Source of the DNA: Bacillota bacterium
Lineage (GTDB): Bacteria; Vulcanimicrobiota; JAJTBE01
Assembly: GCA_021287065.1 (NCBI GenBank)
Contig: JAJTBE010000041.1
Coordinates: forward strand, 1-38,740
Direction: 5' to 3'
DNA: 38,740 nt
The notes beneath the pieces were generated by a model that was given only the letters and a program-made list of their open reading frames with translations, searched no databases and was not told the origin of the DNA. The position numbers and the translations under genes are program-made. Shown here piece by piece: positions 7,961 to 16,432 of this stretch (its first letter is position 1; every line of letters begins with the position of its first letter).

Positions 7961-9193
7961 ATGCCTGTCTATACTTATGCAGCTATAGACATATCGGGAA
8001 AACGAATTACGGGAAGTCTGGAAGCGCCTAACAGGGATACTGTTGTTAACTCTTTACAGGAAAAGGACCTGATTATCACCAAAATCACCGAGGGAGCAAC
8101 TAAAAACGGTAAAGTAAAAGAAGCTTCGGTGAAAAAGATAACAATAATTCCCCAGCGGGTTTCATCAGAAGATCTTATGATTTTCACCAGAGAGCTGGCA
8201 ACAATGGTAAATGCCGGTCTTCCCCTCGTCGAATGTCTATTCAGCCTTGCCGAGGATATGGAAAATGAGCAGATGAAGAAAATTATCCATGATCTTGGCA
8301 CAAAGATCATCGCGGGAGTTTCTTTTTCTGATTCCCTGCGTAACCACAAAGATACATTTGGCAGTATGTATATCAATCTGGTCAAAGTGGGAGAAGTAGG
8401 CGGTAATCTTGAAACCATCCTTATGAAACTCGCCGAATATATCGAAGCTTCAGAAGCTTTGAAGAAAAAAGTTCTTTCGGCTATGTATTACCCCATTACT
8501 GTTCTGACTTTTGCATTCCTTGTGGTAACAGGATTATTTCTGTTCGTTATACCAAAATTTGCAGATATTTTTAAGGGCTTCGGAGGCGAACTTCCGGGTC
8601 CTACCAAGTTCTTTCTTGATGTAGCCAATTTCTTCAAATCATATTTCTTCATAATCGCCTTTATAATAGCCGCTGCTGTTTGGCTGTTTATGAGAACTAT
8701 TAAGACCACCAAAGGACAGATATGGTTTGACAGGCTGAAACTCTCAATGCCTTTAATCGGGCCTCTTATCAAGAAAATCGTAATTGCAAGATTTTCAAGG
8801 ACTCTGTCGCTGTTGTATTCAAGCGGCGTGCCTATTATCGACTCCCTCGAACTGGTTGCCACTTCATGCGGCAATGTGATTGTCGAAAAAGCAATTCTAC
8901 TGGCTAGCGAGCAGGTGCTCGAAGGGGAGAGAATTACAGGGACTCTTGAAAAGAGCGATATCTTTCCGAACATGGTTATTCATATGATTGATGTAGGCGA
9001 AAGGACCGGTAATCTGAGCGATATGCTTCAGAAGGTGTCGGACTTTTACGAAATGCAGGTTAACTCTGCCATCAGCGGTCTTACATCTATCATCGAACCT
9101 GTATTGATTGTTATGATGGGTGTTTTTATCGGAATCGTGGCTGTATGTCTGTTCCTTCCGATTGTTAAACTGCCTACCATTATCAACGCCTGA
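7961..9193 (+). CDS. pilC: Type IV pilus platform protein PilC
   Basis: A 410-residue T2SSF/PilC protein, the inner-membrane platform that PilB turns. The N-terminus MPVYTYAAIDISGKRITGSL is typical of the family. Two cytoplasmic T2SSF repeats are visible: FTRELATMVNAGLPLVECL with VGEVGGNLE, and FSRTLSLLYSSGVPIIDSLE with VGERTGNLSDML. Three membrane segments lie near residues 175-197, 226-245 and 381-401. GGGAGA seven bases before ATG 7961 is a good ribosome site. The 253-base structured gap separating it from pilB is unusual for this gene pair. A hairpin follows the gene at 9225. Confidence 0.95.
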   Translation: MPVYTYAAIDISGKRITGSLEAPNRDTVVNSLQEKDLIITKITEGATKNGKVKEASVKKITIIPQRVSSEDLMIFTRELATMVNAGLPLVECLFSLAEDMENEQMKKIIHDLGTKIIAGVSFSDSLRNHKDTFGSMYINLVKVGEVGGNLETILMKLAEYIEASEALKKKVLSAMYYPITVLTFAFLVVTGLFLFVIPKFADIFKGFGGELPGPTKFFLDVANFFKSYFFIIAFIIAAAVWLFMRTIKTTKGQIWFDRLKLSMPLIGPLIKKIVIARFSRTLSLLYSSGVPIIDSLELVATSCGNVIVEKAILLASEQVLEGERITGTLEKSDIFPNMVIHMIDVGERTGNLSDMLQKVSDFYEMQVNSAISGLTSIIEPVLIVMMGVFIGIVAVCLFLPIVKLPTIINA

Positions 9194-9224
9194 GCGTTTC
9201 TGCTGTTTGTGCAGGAAGTAAATT

Positions 9225-9255
9225 TCCGCCGGGGAAACTATATAAACCCGGCGGA
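9225..9255 (+). terminator. GC-rich hairpin after pilC
   Basis: Perfect 9-bp stem TCCGCCGGG (9225-9233) / CCCGGCGGA (9247-9255) with a 13-base loop, 32 bases after the pilC stop. The following bases TGTTTAGTT are only weakly T-rich, so it may be a partial terminator or an mRNA-stabilising stem within the cluster. Confidence 0.45.
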
Positions 9256-9342
9256 TGTTTAGTTATATATAATCTGCCTGAGAGCAGAGATCTTTTGGGG
9301 AATTTCCGTTTATCGTTATCAATTCTTAATTCAGGAACAACA

Positions 9343-9765
9343 ATGAAAGAAGAAGATAAATTTAAAGTTCTTATTGCCGAGATTGACACGCGCCTGCTGA
9401 TGAATCTCGAAATGGTTGCACGTGAAGAAGACATTCAGGTAGTTACCTGCAGGGATGGTCTTGATGCACTCAATCTTGCACGTAAGGAAATGCCGGACCT
9501 GCTCATTATTGATGTTAATGTGCCGGGTTTAAAAGCTTTCCATGTCTGCAATCTTCTGAAAGCAGACGACAGATACAGGGATATCAAAATAATGATGCTG
9601 ACAAATATGCTTTCGAGGGATTATGAAGAGAAAGCAGACAGAACCGGTGTCTTTGAACTTATTGTCAAACCCTTTTCAAACGAGGAGTTCCTTCCTCACC
9701 TGCAGATGGCTGTTGGGAGATGCCGCTGGAGAGGACAGAAAATGATATTTCTTCAGACAAAATAG
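9343..9765 (+). CDS. Single-domain response regulator (CheY-like)
   Basis: A 140-residue receiver with intact chemistry: acidic residues Glu13 and Asp15 after beta1 (VLIAEID), phospho-acceptor Asp57 in LLIIDVNVPGL, Thr87 in MMLTN, and Lys109 in IVKPF. There is no output domain, only a short basic tail (RCRWRGQK). An upstream in-frame start at 9295 is possible, but ATG 9343 follows an AGGA and begins where receivers normally do. It lies between pilC and a TPR gene 9 bases downstream, so it probably modulates pilus assembly or twitching in the manner of PilG/PilH; no histidine kinase is encoded nearby. That functional link rests on position only. Confidence 0.85.
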   Translation: MKEEDKFKVLIAEIDTRLLMNLEMVAREEDIQVVTCRDGLDALNLARKEMPDLLIIDVNVPGLKAFHVCNLLKADDRYRDIKIMMLTNMLSRDYEEKADRTGVFELIVKPFSNEEFLPHLQMAVGRCRWRGQKMIFLQTK

Positions 9766-9774
9766 AGGTTCACT

Positions 9775-10440
9775 ATGAGAGAAATGAAAAGCGTCAACAG
9801 GATGAAAATGGACATCCGCACTATTATTTATCTTGTACTGCTGGTATGTATTCTCAGTGTATCCGCTTATTCCCTTAAAATAGGCTCAATCCGCATTTAC
9901 GAGTTTATGTTTTTTGTGATTGGCAGCATTATTTTTATTATCTGGAATCTCAAAGACAGAATAAAAAGCATAAAAGACAATATCAAATCGGTTGTTGAAA
10001 CAGCGGAAAAAGCCGAAAAAGCCGGGGAATGGAAAAAAGCACTGCAAGCTTATGATGAACTGGTGACTGCCAGACCCAACCACTTCAAATCAATAATACG
10101 CAGAGCGGAATGTATCAAACATCTTAACGGATATCGGGAAGCAATGCATGAATTTAAGCTGATTATCGAACAGTTTCCCAAGGAAGCTGAAGCCCATTTT
10201 ATGCTTGGCATCTGTTATTTTGAAGGCAGATTGACTGAAGAGGCGATGGACTGTTTCGAGACTGCACTTAATCTGGATCCGAAGTTTGTTGAAGTTTACC
10301 CTTATATGGGAGATATCCATAAACTGAACAGAAATATCGATAAAGCGCTGGAATACTACGAAATCTACATTCAAAAAGGCAGCGATAAAAAAACAGTCAA
10401 AGCTGTTGAGAAAAAAATTCAGGGTATAAAGAAACAATAG
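9775..10440 (+). CDS. Membrane-anchored TPR protein of the pilus cluster
   Basis: The 221-residue product has two N-terminal membrane helices (about residues 14-34 and 41-58) with a very short turn between, then a basic region and about four tetratricopeptide repeats: AGEWKKALQAYDELVTARPN, NGYREAMHEFKLIIEQFPKE, GRLTEEAMDCFETALNLDPK and NRNIDKALEYYEIYIQKG. The hairpin anchor would put the TPRs in the cytoplasm. GAGG seven bases upstream supports ATG 9775, and only 9 bases separate it from the receiver gene. TPR proteins such as PilF/PilW serve pilus secretins, but those are outer-membrane lipoproteins; this one is different and may scaffold the cytoplasmic motor instead (inference). Confidence 0.75.
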   Translation: MREMKSVNRMKMDIRTIIYLVLLVCILSVSAYSLKIGSIRIYEFMFFVIGSIIFIIWNLKDRIKSIKDNIKSVVETAEKAEKAGEWKKALQAYDELVTARPNHFKSIIRRAECIKHLNGYREAMHEFKLIIEQFPKEAEAHFMLGICYFEGRLTEEAMDCFETALNLDPKFVEVYPYMGDIHKLNRNIDKALEYYEIYIQKGSDKKTVKAVEKKIQGIKKQ

Positions 10441-10507
10441 CTTTGTAGATTTTGTTTAACCTTTTGTAACTGTTTCAGGTTACAACTATTTCAGGGGGTG
10501 AATGATA

Positions 10508-10915
10508 ATGCGTCGAAATAAAAAAATACATGGTCTTGTTCTTCTTGAACTGTTAACTGTAATTTTCATCATATCTTCTCTGGTTTTGCTTCTTATCCCA
10601 AATTTCCGCTGGTCGATGTACAAAACCCAGCTTGCGGGATGCCAGTCCAATCTCAGAATGACTTCAACAGCTTTGCAGTTGTATGCCAATGACAATGAGG
10701 ACTATTATCCCGATGATCTGGAAAAGCTAAAACCCAACTACGTAAAGGAACTTCCCACATGTCCTTCAGTAGGGGTAATCACATACGCAGCAGGATATGA
10801 GCTGACCGCCGACCTCAAGGGATATACACTGCGCTGTAAGGGTAAAAATCACGAGAATATGAACCTTCCCGCAGATCAGCCTTACTGGTCGTTGATAGAA
10901 GGGTTAAAACCCTGA
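10508..10915 (+). CDS. Type IV pseudopilin / minor prepilin
   Basis: A 135-residue prepilin with a short leader MRRNKKIHG, cut after Gly9; mature residue 1 is Leu and Glu14 is the conserved +5 Glu (LVLLELLTV). A hydrophobic helix follows, then a small head containing TALQLYANDNEDYYPDDL and CPSVG, a pattern seen in GspG/PilA-like pseudopilins of non-proteobacterial phyla. Three cysteines are in the head. Of the two start codons at 10502 and 10508 the second is chosen, because AGGGGG ends 9 bases before it and is too close to the first. It closes the pilus cluster. Confidence 0.85.
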   Translation: MRRNKKIHGLVLLELLTVIFIISSLVLLLIPNFRWSMYKTQLAGCQSNLRMTSTALQLYANDNEDYYPDDLEKLKPNYVKELPTCPSVGVITYAAGYELTADLKGYTLRCKGKNHENMNLPADQPYWSLIEGLKP

Positions 10916-10941
10916 TTTGGTGTGATTTATAATAAATCAGG
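10911..10941. terminator. Stem-loop between convergent genes
   Basis: CCTGATTT (10911-10918) pairs with AAATCAGG (10934-10941) across a 15-base loop and includes the stop codons of both the pseudopilin and the convergent gene. A small GGGTT/AACCC stem lies just before it. No T-tract follows on either strand, so terminator function is tentative. Confidence 0.35.
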
Positions 10942-11539
10942 CAGGGAGCAGAAGAAGGCCTACGGGCCATCTTTTTCCTTTTGAGTTTTCTTCCAGTATG
11001 GGGCATTTTTCGAACCGTGATACATAGTGGTTCTTTATTACGCTGCTCATTTCATACAGGCTCTTGTTGGTAAGTTGTTTCTCAAATGCAGGAGGCTCGT
11101 TGCCAAATTGAAATGTCAGAATAAGAGGAGCTTCGATCAAATCAAGATTCTGCATCAGTCTTTTTCTGTTTTCCGCTTGTTCCACCACTGAGAAGCAGAT
11201 CACTGCTCTTGTTTCAAGATCGTTCAGTTTTTCAGCCAGTTTTTCATCCAGATCCGCTTTTATGTCGTCTTCCATGGAAGGATCAAGGAGGGGATCAATA
11301 TTAATACACCTACAGTGGCGCCGCAGCAGGTCAGAAAGCATTCTTCCGCCGTTGCATCCAATAACGGCAAAAGTATAGCTGCCGTCATTGCTGAACGGGG
11401 GCAGGTTATCGATTATGTAATCATATTCCCAGTAAATCTGTCCTGAGATGCCATTTATAGATTCTTCTCTGTTTTTTGATAATGAACCTGTTTTTGCATT
11501 CCAGATATCCCAAAGCTCCTGCTTCAGTGTTTCTTTCAT
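10937..11539 (-). CDS. Unknown protein with a possible Rossmann/methyltransferase-like core
   Basis: A 200-residue product. An ATG at 11554 exists, but the bases between it and the next ATG (11539) read GGGGAGAAAGG, a ribosome site, so 11539 is the likely start. The middle segment YTFAVIGCNGGRMLSDLL followed by CINIDPLLDP looks like the glycine-rich loop and acidic beta2 end of a class I SAM-dependent methyltransferase. RAVICFSVVEQ and LILTFQFGNEP could be the next strands. I do not recognise a specific family and no substrate can be named. It is convergent with the pilus cluster and followed upstream by a repeat-rich gap. Confidence 0.55.
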   Translation of the reverse strand: MKETLKQELWDIWNAKTGSLSKNREESINGISGQIYWEYDYIIDNLPPFSNDGSYTFAVIGCNGGRMLSDLLRRHCRCINIDPLLDPSMEDDIKADLDEKLAEKLNDLETRAVICFSVVEQAENRKRLMQNLDLIEAPLILTFQFGNEPPAFEKQLTNKSLYEMSSVIKNHYVSRFEKCPILEENSKGKRWPVGLLLLPA

Positions 11540-11644
11540 TGCCTTTCTCCCCATTCACGATCTGGTAATTGGTGAAATTAAATCTATCTATGATCTTATT
11601 AACGGCAGAAACAAAGATCAATTTACATTAATCCGGTCTGAACT

Positions 11645-11930
11645 CAATGCCACTGAATTAGCAAAATTCACTCCAATCTCCCAGCCCAATATATTTGTTT
11701 TTCAAGGAGGGAGGTTCGGAGGGCAACCTCGCTTTTTCTAAAAAAGCGTGGTTCCCTCTGACGGTCCCCAATCCCCACGGTCCCCTGGTCGGTCCCCAAT
11801 TCTAAAAGTTTTGGGATGGCGGTCAGGAGGAAACTTTTTTCAAAAAGTTTTCTCTGGGAGCTGGGCAAACGGACATAATTCCAGTGATCGATCAGATAAA
11901 TTTCATCTTAATTCTGGGCATTGGGTCTAA
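11645..11930. repeat. Dispersed intergenic repeat, long copy
   Basis: Homologous to 38207-38387. Shared blocks are CAATGCCACTGAATTAGCAA, a 27-base block at 11696-11722, the palindrome AAACTTTTTTCAAAAAGTTT near 11831, and a tail with GGGCAAAC and ATCAGATAAAT. This copy has about 105 extra bases between two GGAGG motifs (11718 and 11826), which include a strong hairpin GAGGGCAACC...GGTTCCCTC with CGCTTTTT/AAAAAGCG. The other copy lacks exactly this segment. It lies 105 bases upstream of the unknown gene's start. Bases 11540-11644 show nothing I can name. Confidence 0.8.
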
Positions 11931-12060
11931 GCTTATATCAAATCCTTAAAAAACCGGCTTTTTGGAGCCTCCAGGCAAAATATTTGATTCTGCCTGTGGA
12001 AAATCAACATCCGTATAAATTCTGACAATGCTCCATAAAACTGGATTATTTGATATAAGC
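11931..12060. mobile_element. MITE-like element with 13-bp terminal inverted repeats
   Basis: The 130-base segment begins GCTTATATCAAAT and ends with the exact inverse ATTTGATATAAGC. It is flanked on both sides by TAA (11928-11930 and 12061-12063), as expected of a 3-base target duplication. It has no coding capacity. The left end abuts the dispersed repeat and the right end touches the T-tract of the terminator of the receiver-PAS gene. A chance inverted repeat or a folded RNA remains possible. Confidence 0.5.
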
Positions 12061-12061
12061 T

Positions 12062-12085
12062 AAAAAATCTGATTCCGAATCAGAT
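12062..12085 (-). terminator. Intrinsic terminator of the receiver-PAS gene
   Basis: Read on the minus strand, ATCTGAT-TCGGA-ATCAGAT (12067-12085) forms a 7-9 bp stem followed by TTTTTT. The hairpin overlaps the stop codon at 12080-12082, so the gene ends properly at its own terminator. Confidence 0.8.
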
Positions 12086-14389
12086 CGATATTAACTTTTC
12101 ATTTTCCTTATGTTTTAGTTTTGTCCTCTCGTTAATATCAATAAACACCACAAAAGATCCTTTGAAATTTCCGTTTTCGTCGAGGAAAGGCGTTGCTATT
12201 GCAATAGCCCAGTATGGGGAACCATCTTTGGCTCTGAGCCTGACTTTATACCTGGCTGATTTTCCCATGGCTCTCTGCTGCATTCGTCTTATAATTTCCG
12301 GTAAATCCTCATGAAAAACAAATTTTGTTATACTCTGGCCAATATATTCTTCTCTCTTGTACCCCAGAGTTCCGACAACTGTTTTGTTAACAAATGAAAT
12401 TCTGAAATCCTTATCGATTTCCACAATACCTTCTGCGGCATTGTCAATTATCTGTTTCATTTTGGTCTCGTTTTCCCTGAGGGCATCCTGGGTCTTTTTC
12501 AACTCGGTAATGTCCATCATACATTCTATTGCCCCTGTTATTACCCCGTTTTTATCTTTTATCGGTGCAATATACGAATTGAACCACATTCCCGTAACTT
12601 CAGCCTCTTCCCGGGTGCTGATGCGGATAACCGTTTTACCGTTTCTTAAAACTTCGGAGACTTCACAGTCCGGGCACGTTGTATTGAGCTGCTTCCACAT
12701 TCCGAAGCATTTTTTTCCCTTTACATCCTCAATGCTTTTATATCCAAAAGAATCAAGAAGGCTCTGACTTGCATTGATTATATTAAAATCCCGGTCAAGG
12801 GTCTGGATTATTCCCGGAAAAGCATCAAAGACGGCATGGAGTTCGGAATATGATTTCTGCATAATTTTTTCATGTTCAATGAGTTCCTTTTCCTTGCTTC
12901 TCAGTTCGTTGATTGCACTTCTGTATGCTGTAACATCCTTGCAGAATCCGAGAATGGTTTTATCATCAATTTTAACAACTTCAAAAGCGGCATCAAATCT
13001 GGAGCCGTCTTTTCTCTGAACCACAAGTTCCCCGGAGGCGCTCCCATCATTCACTACCCTTGACAGAGCTTCGAGACCTCTTTGTCTGAATTCTTCCGCA
13101 AGCACATCGATGGTGCACATTTTAGACATTTCGTCTCTGGAATATCCCGACATAATACACGCAGCTCTGTTTACATCACGGAATCTTGCTTTTGAATCGG
13201 TTACAAAAACGGCATCAGGGGCGTTTTCAAGATAACTTCTGAATCTCTCCTCACTCTGTCTTAATGCAATTTCAGCTTTGATTCTGTCTGTGGCGTCTTC
13301 AAGTATTACCGCAAACTGATCCACGCCAGTGCGGAATCCGTTAATCTCAAGGTATCTGTCATATTTTGGGAAGTAATGCACAAAATATACAGGCGTCTGA
13401 GTGATAGTGGTAATTTTGAATGCATCATACCACAACCCGCCCAGTTCCTGTGGAAGCTCTGCCGTTGTTTTGCCTGCAATATCCGCTGCTGTTAACCCCA
13501 TCAGCCTTTCGAAAGCGGGATTGACGGCAATAAACCTGAATTCGTATGGAGTTCCATCATCGTTGTTTATTGATTCCATCAAAGCAAAACCATTGAGCAT
13601 TTTTTCGAAAAGGATTTTATAATCCTGTTCAATTTTCTTCTGGGCGGTGATATCCCGTCCGATGCACATAATACTCTGAATTTTTTTTTCCCTGTTGAAT
13701 TCCGGAATTATTCTGTAATTAAAAATCACAAGACCCCTTTGGCTTGAAAACTTTATTTCGCCTTCCTGAGCTTTTCCGGTTCTCAGAACCCGATTAAAAT
13801 CTTCGTTCAATTGCTCTATGCTTGAATGGCTGAATCCGGTTTTATCCAGTGTTTTACCATAGAAAAATTCACAGTTTTTCCCAATATAATCTGAGAAATT
13901 CGGAGTAATATAAACCAGTCTCAAATCCGTATCAAACTGAAGGATAATGTCCGGCGTGTTTTCTATAATCGCCCTCAGCTTCTTATCGCTTTCTTTTCTG
14001 CCTGTTTCTGCCTGTGATTTTTCTATGGCGTTGTTAATGGAATTGATGAGTCTTTCTTTGCAGGCAAATCCGTCAAAGTCTTTTATAAAATAGTCGGAAG
14101 CTCCATTGAGGAATGCGTTTCGTGCGATTTCCTCGTTGCCCTGTCCTGTGAAGAAAATTACAGGCAGCGAGGGAAATTCATCTTTAACTTTCCTGAGAAG
14201 TTCGAGACCATTAAGGTCCGGCATTTCAAAATCAGTAATTACAGCATCAAAATTTCCGTTTTTTAAGACATCGCTGAGATTGGTGGTTTCTTCAACCAGT
14301 GTAATATCAAAACTTTTAGAAAATGTATATAAAAACAGTTCAAGACAATTTTCATCGTCATCAATATATACGATTCTCTTTTTATTCAT
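12080..14389 (-). CDS. Receiver plus five PAS domains, no output domain
   Basis: ATG 14389 (MNKKRIVYIDDD) is chosen over 14491 because the receiver starts there and GGGAG lies 10 bases upstream; this gives 769 residues. The receiver (1-125) is intact: Asp10-12, phospho-acceptor Asp53 in VITDFEMPDL, Thr in FFTGQG, Lys in YFIKDF. Five PAS/PAC units follow: IIENTPDIILQFD, the MLNGFALME unit, LENAPDAVFVTD, VFDAFPGIIQTLD, and IIDNAAEGIVEID ending SFVVFIDINERTKL. The fourth contains Cys residues (CPDCEVSE). No histidine kinase, GGDEF, EAL or HTH domain follows; the terminator overlaps the stop. It may relay a phosphoryl signal through protein contacts or have lost a kinase module. Confidence 0.85.
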   Translation of the reverse strand: MNKKRIVYIDDDENCLELFLYTFSKSFDITLVEETTNLSDVLKNGNFDAVITDFEMPDLNGLELLRKVKDEFPSLPVIFFTGQGNEEIARNAFLNGASDYFIKDFDGFACKERLINSINNAIEKSQAETGRKESDKKLRAIIENTPDIILQFDTDLRLVYITPNFSDYIGKNCEFFYGKTLDKTGFSHSSIEQLNEDFNRVLRTGKAQEGEIKFSSQRGLVIFNYRIIPEFNREKKIQSIMCIGRDITAQKKIEQDYKILFEKMLNGFALMESINNDDGTPYEFRFIAVNPAFERLMGLTAADIAGKTTAELPQELGGLWYDAFKITTITQTPVYFVHYFPKYDRYLEINGFRTGVDQFAVILEDATDRIKAEIALRQSEERFRSYLENAPDAVFVTDSKARFRDVNRAACIMSGYSRDEMSKMCTIDVLAEEFRQRGLEALSRVVNDGSASGELVVQRKDGSRFDAAFEVVKIDDKTILGFCKDVTAYRSAINELRSKEKELIEHEKIMQKSYSELHAVFDAFPGIIQTLDRDFNIINASQSLLDSFGYKSIEDVKGKKCFGMWKQLNTTCPDCEVSEVLRNGKTVIRISTREEAEVTGMWFNSYIAPIKDKNGVITGAIECMMDITELKKTQDALRENETKMKQIIDNAAEGIVEIDKDFRISFVNKTVVGTLGYKREEYIGQSITKFVFHEDLPEIIRRMQQRAMGKSARYKVRLRAKDGSPYWAIAIATPFLDENGNFKGSFVVFIDINERTKLKHKENEKLISI

Positions 14390-14664
14390 AATACTAAATC
14401 TCCCGTTTATACCAATTGATTTTTTCTGGGGATGAAGGTTTTGAATACCAAAAGAGCCTGTGTGGTGATTTAAACATTTTTTTTTATGCATCCCCCCGAA
14501 TTATATCTGACTGCTATGTTTTAAAATCACAACACATTCTATCAGAATTTACTATCACATGCAAATACATTCCATAATAAATGATATATAATCAGCGCCA
14601 TAACTAAAAAGTCTGCCGCTTTTTTTGCGGAATACGGATTTGAAAATCAGAATTTTAAAGGGAA
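14390..14664 (-). promoter_or_regulatory. Intergenic region with candidate promoter for the receiver-PAS gene
   Basis: No gene is seen in these bases. On the minus strand TTGCAT (14559-14564) and TAGAAT (14536-14541) are 17 bases apart, a fair sigma70-type pair about 150 bases before the start codon. A short CCGC/GCGG stem near 14612-14625, followed on the minus strand by TTTTT, may end the upstream kinase-like gene. Confidence 0.3.
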
Positions 14665-15408
14665 TTAAGCCAGATGCTCAGGATTAAAAAGCAGTTTTTT
14701 GCTTGTTTCCCGGATTTTCTTCTTCATAAGCCAGATTATGATATCTGTTGCTTCATCCTCTGTTATTTTGTCTGTATTAATGACTAAATCGAAATCCCCC
14801 GGATCACTGAATTTTTTGCCGAAATGCTTTTTAAGGAAATAGGCTTTTTGTTCATCGTCTGTATCTACAAGCTTTTCTGCTTCTTTTTCCGTGATTTTTT
14901 TGGTTTTAACAAGTTTTGCAATTCTGGTTTCTTTAGATGCAATAAACCTTATTCTCAGTCCGGTTTTACTTCCGAGGATAAGATGGGCTCCCCTTCCCAC
15001 AATAACGGACATTCCGTTGTGAGCAATGGAAAGGATCACCTCTGAAAGATGCTTGAAGTATTCACTGGAAGTCAGATAACCTGGCTCGAGAAGAATGGCT
15101 CGGTAAAATTCCTCAATAAACATACGGCTTTTCTCATCGAGAGCTTCGATCTGCGCTTTGCGCAGGTTGGCTTTGCCGGCTATTTCGTCCACCAGTTTTT
15201 TATGGTACACTTTAAAACCAAGCTTCTGAGCCACTTTTTTGGCGATATACTCTCCGCCGCTGCCGAGCTGTCTGGAGATGGTAATTATCGTTTGAAGCTG
15301 CAAATCGGTTCTGTTAGTGTCATCCGTAACAATACTTGCTTTGTTAGTCTCGACATTCCATTTGCCGACCTGCCTGTTGAGCAAGTCTGTCAGCTTAACT
15401 CTCTTCAT
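14665..15408 (-). CDS. Cytidylate-kinase-like family protein
   Basis: The 247-residue protein matches the cytidylate kinase-like family (Cytidylate_kinase2). It has the nucleotide loop TISRQLGSGGEYIAKKVA near residues 43-60, followed by LGFKVYHKKLVDEIA. A second core segment is GMSVIVGRGAHLIL with LRIRFIAS, then a lid-like Lys/Glu-rich stretch and DFDLVINTDKITEDEA. True CMP kinases have GxxGSGK[ST]; here the loop lacks the Lys, as is usual in this family, whose natural substrate is not established. About 35 extra residues precede the core. AGGGG upstream supports ATG 15408. It stands alone between divergent and downstream genes. Confidence 0.8.
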   Translation of the reverse strand: MKRVKLTDLLNRQVGKWNVETNKASIVTDDTNRTDLQLQTIITISRQLGSGGEYIAKKVAQKLGFKVYHKKLVDEIAGKANLRKAQIEALDEKSRMFIEEFYRAILLEPGYLTSSEYFKHLSEVILSIAHNGMSVIVGRGAHLILGSKTGLRIRFIASKETRIAKLVKTKKITEKEAEKLVDTDDEQKAYFLKKHFGKKFSDPGDFDLVINTDKITEDEATDIIIWLMKKKIRETSKKLLFNPEHLA

Positions 15409-15514
15409 AAGATCACCCCTAACAGGTATTATACCACATTATGTAAATTATTGGGAGGTTTTGGATAAAACTTAATTAATAAGAACCTGAAATAATAATG
15501 GAGTTGATGTTTTA

Positions 15515-16432
15515 ATGATTAGGGATGAGGCAAAATCTGCAGATCTTTTATCCGAATCAAGACAACTCTTCAGAGACCTTGATATACCAGATGCTTTTCA
15601 AAAAGTTCTGATGAGCCTTGAATCGGATTGCATAAACATGAAGGCTGTTTATCAGATGAAAACCCTTATTTCGATTATTGCTTTTTCCTATCCGGAAAAA
15701 TTTGAAACAAACAGGATAGAAGCTATAATTGAAAATGCACTGAAACAAAAACCAAAATCACCGACAATATGGAATCTCCGGGGACTTTTTTACAAACTTA
15801 ACCGCAACTGGGAAAAATCCGAAGAATCATATTTCAGATCCGTTTTTTATTGCGATGGAACTGAACCCATAAACAGCTATTATCTGTTTGAACTTGCCTA
15901 TGTCTATAAAAACACAGGAAATGTCGATCTTTTCAACAGAACCGCTTTTTCCGCACCATGGCAGTTTTACCTCGTCAGAAAAACAGGCAGATTCGCAATT
16001 CCGGCAGAAATTTCCGCAAAAAGAATAACCCCGATAAATCTGAAGACGCCTCCCATCAGATACATAAAACAGTTTGAACAGGAACCGGGAAAACTTCATC
16101 TGCTGCAGATTGACAAAAATCCGGACCTCAACGAGCTTGCAAGACTAATAGATGTTCTTGAAAAGAGAAGTATCGATTTTGCCTTTTTCAACAACATACC
16201 CTATGAACACCACCAAACTCTATGGCAGATTTTGGGGAAAGATGCAGGCTGTTTTTATAAACATCCCCGGTTATGCCCGGCGGCAATTGGGTATGAAAAC
16301 TTCACAATCACCGTATGCAAGCCTATGGCTGATGAAATAAAGCTCATTCTCGACAGAACAGGGGAGCATTGGAAGGTGGTTGTCAGAAACCATAATTTCT
16401 GTCCATGTACTAATAAAGGCTCAAATTTTTAA
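15515..16432 (+). CDS. TPR-containing protein of unknown function
   Basis: A 305-residue soluble protein. Residues about 50-150 look like helical repeats of TPR type: IEAIIENALKQKPKSPTIWN, LRGLFYKLNRNWEKSEESYF, and YLFELAYVYKNTGNVDLFNR. The second half (RYIKQFEQEPGKLHLLQIDK to the end) is mixed and unrecognised, closing with a Cys pair (FCPCTNKG). GGAG 11 bases upstream of ATG 15515 is a modest ribosome site. The next gene, also TPR-rich, starts 83 bases later on the same strand, so the two may be co-transcribed. No enzymatic motif is visible. Confidence 0.65.
   Translation: MIRDEAKSADLLSESRQLFRDLDIPDAFQKVLMSLESDCINMKAVYQMKTLISIIAFSYPEKFETNRIEAIIENALKQKPKSPTIWNLRGLFYKLNRNWEKSEESYFRSVFYCDGTEPINSYYLFELAYVYKNTGNVDLFNRTAFSAPWQFYLVRKTGRFAIPAEISAKRITPINLKTPPIRYIKQFEQEPGKLHLLQIDKNPDLNELARLIDVLEKRSIDFAFFNNIPYEHHQTLWQILGKDAGCFYKHPRLCPAAIGYENFTITVCKPMADEIKLILDRTGEHWKVVVRNHNFCPCTNKGSNF

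Noticed and set aside
11448..11930. Plus-strand frames across 11448-11930
   Set aside because: They are antisense to the unknown gene or lie in the dispersed repeat, with no ribosome site or protein-like composition.
12080..12090. Frameshift or truncation of a histidine kinase in the receiver-PAS gene
   Set aside because: An intrinsic terminator overlaps the stop codon and no kinase motifs appear in any frame downstream to 11540.
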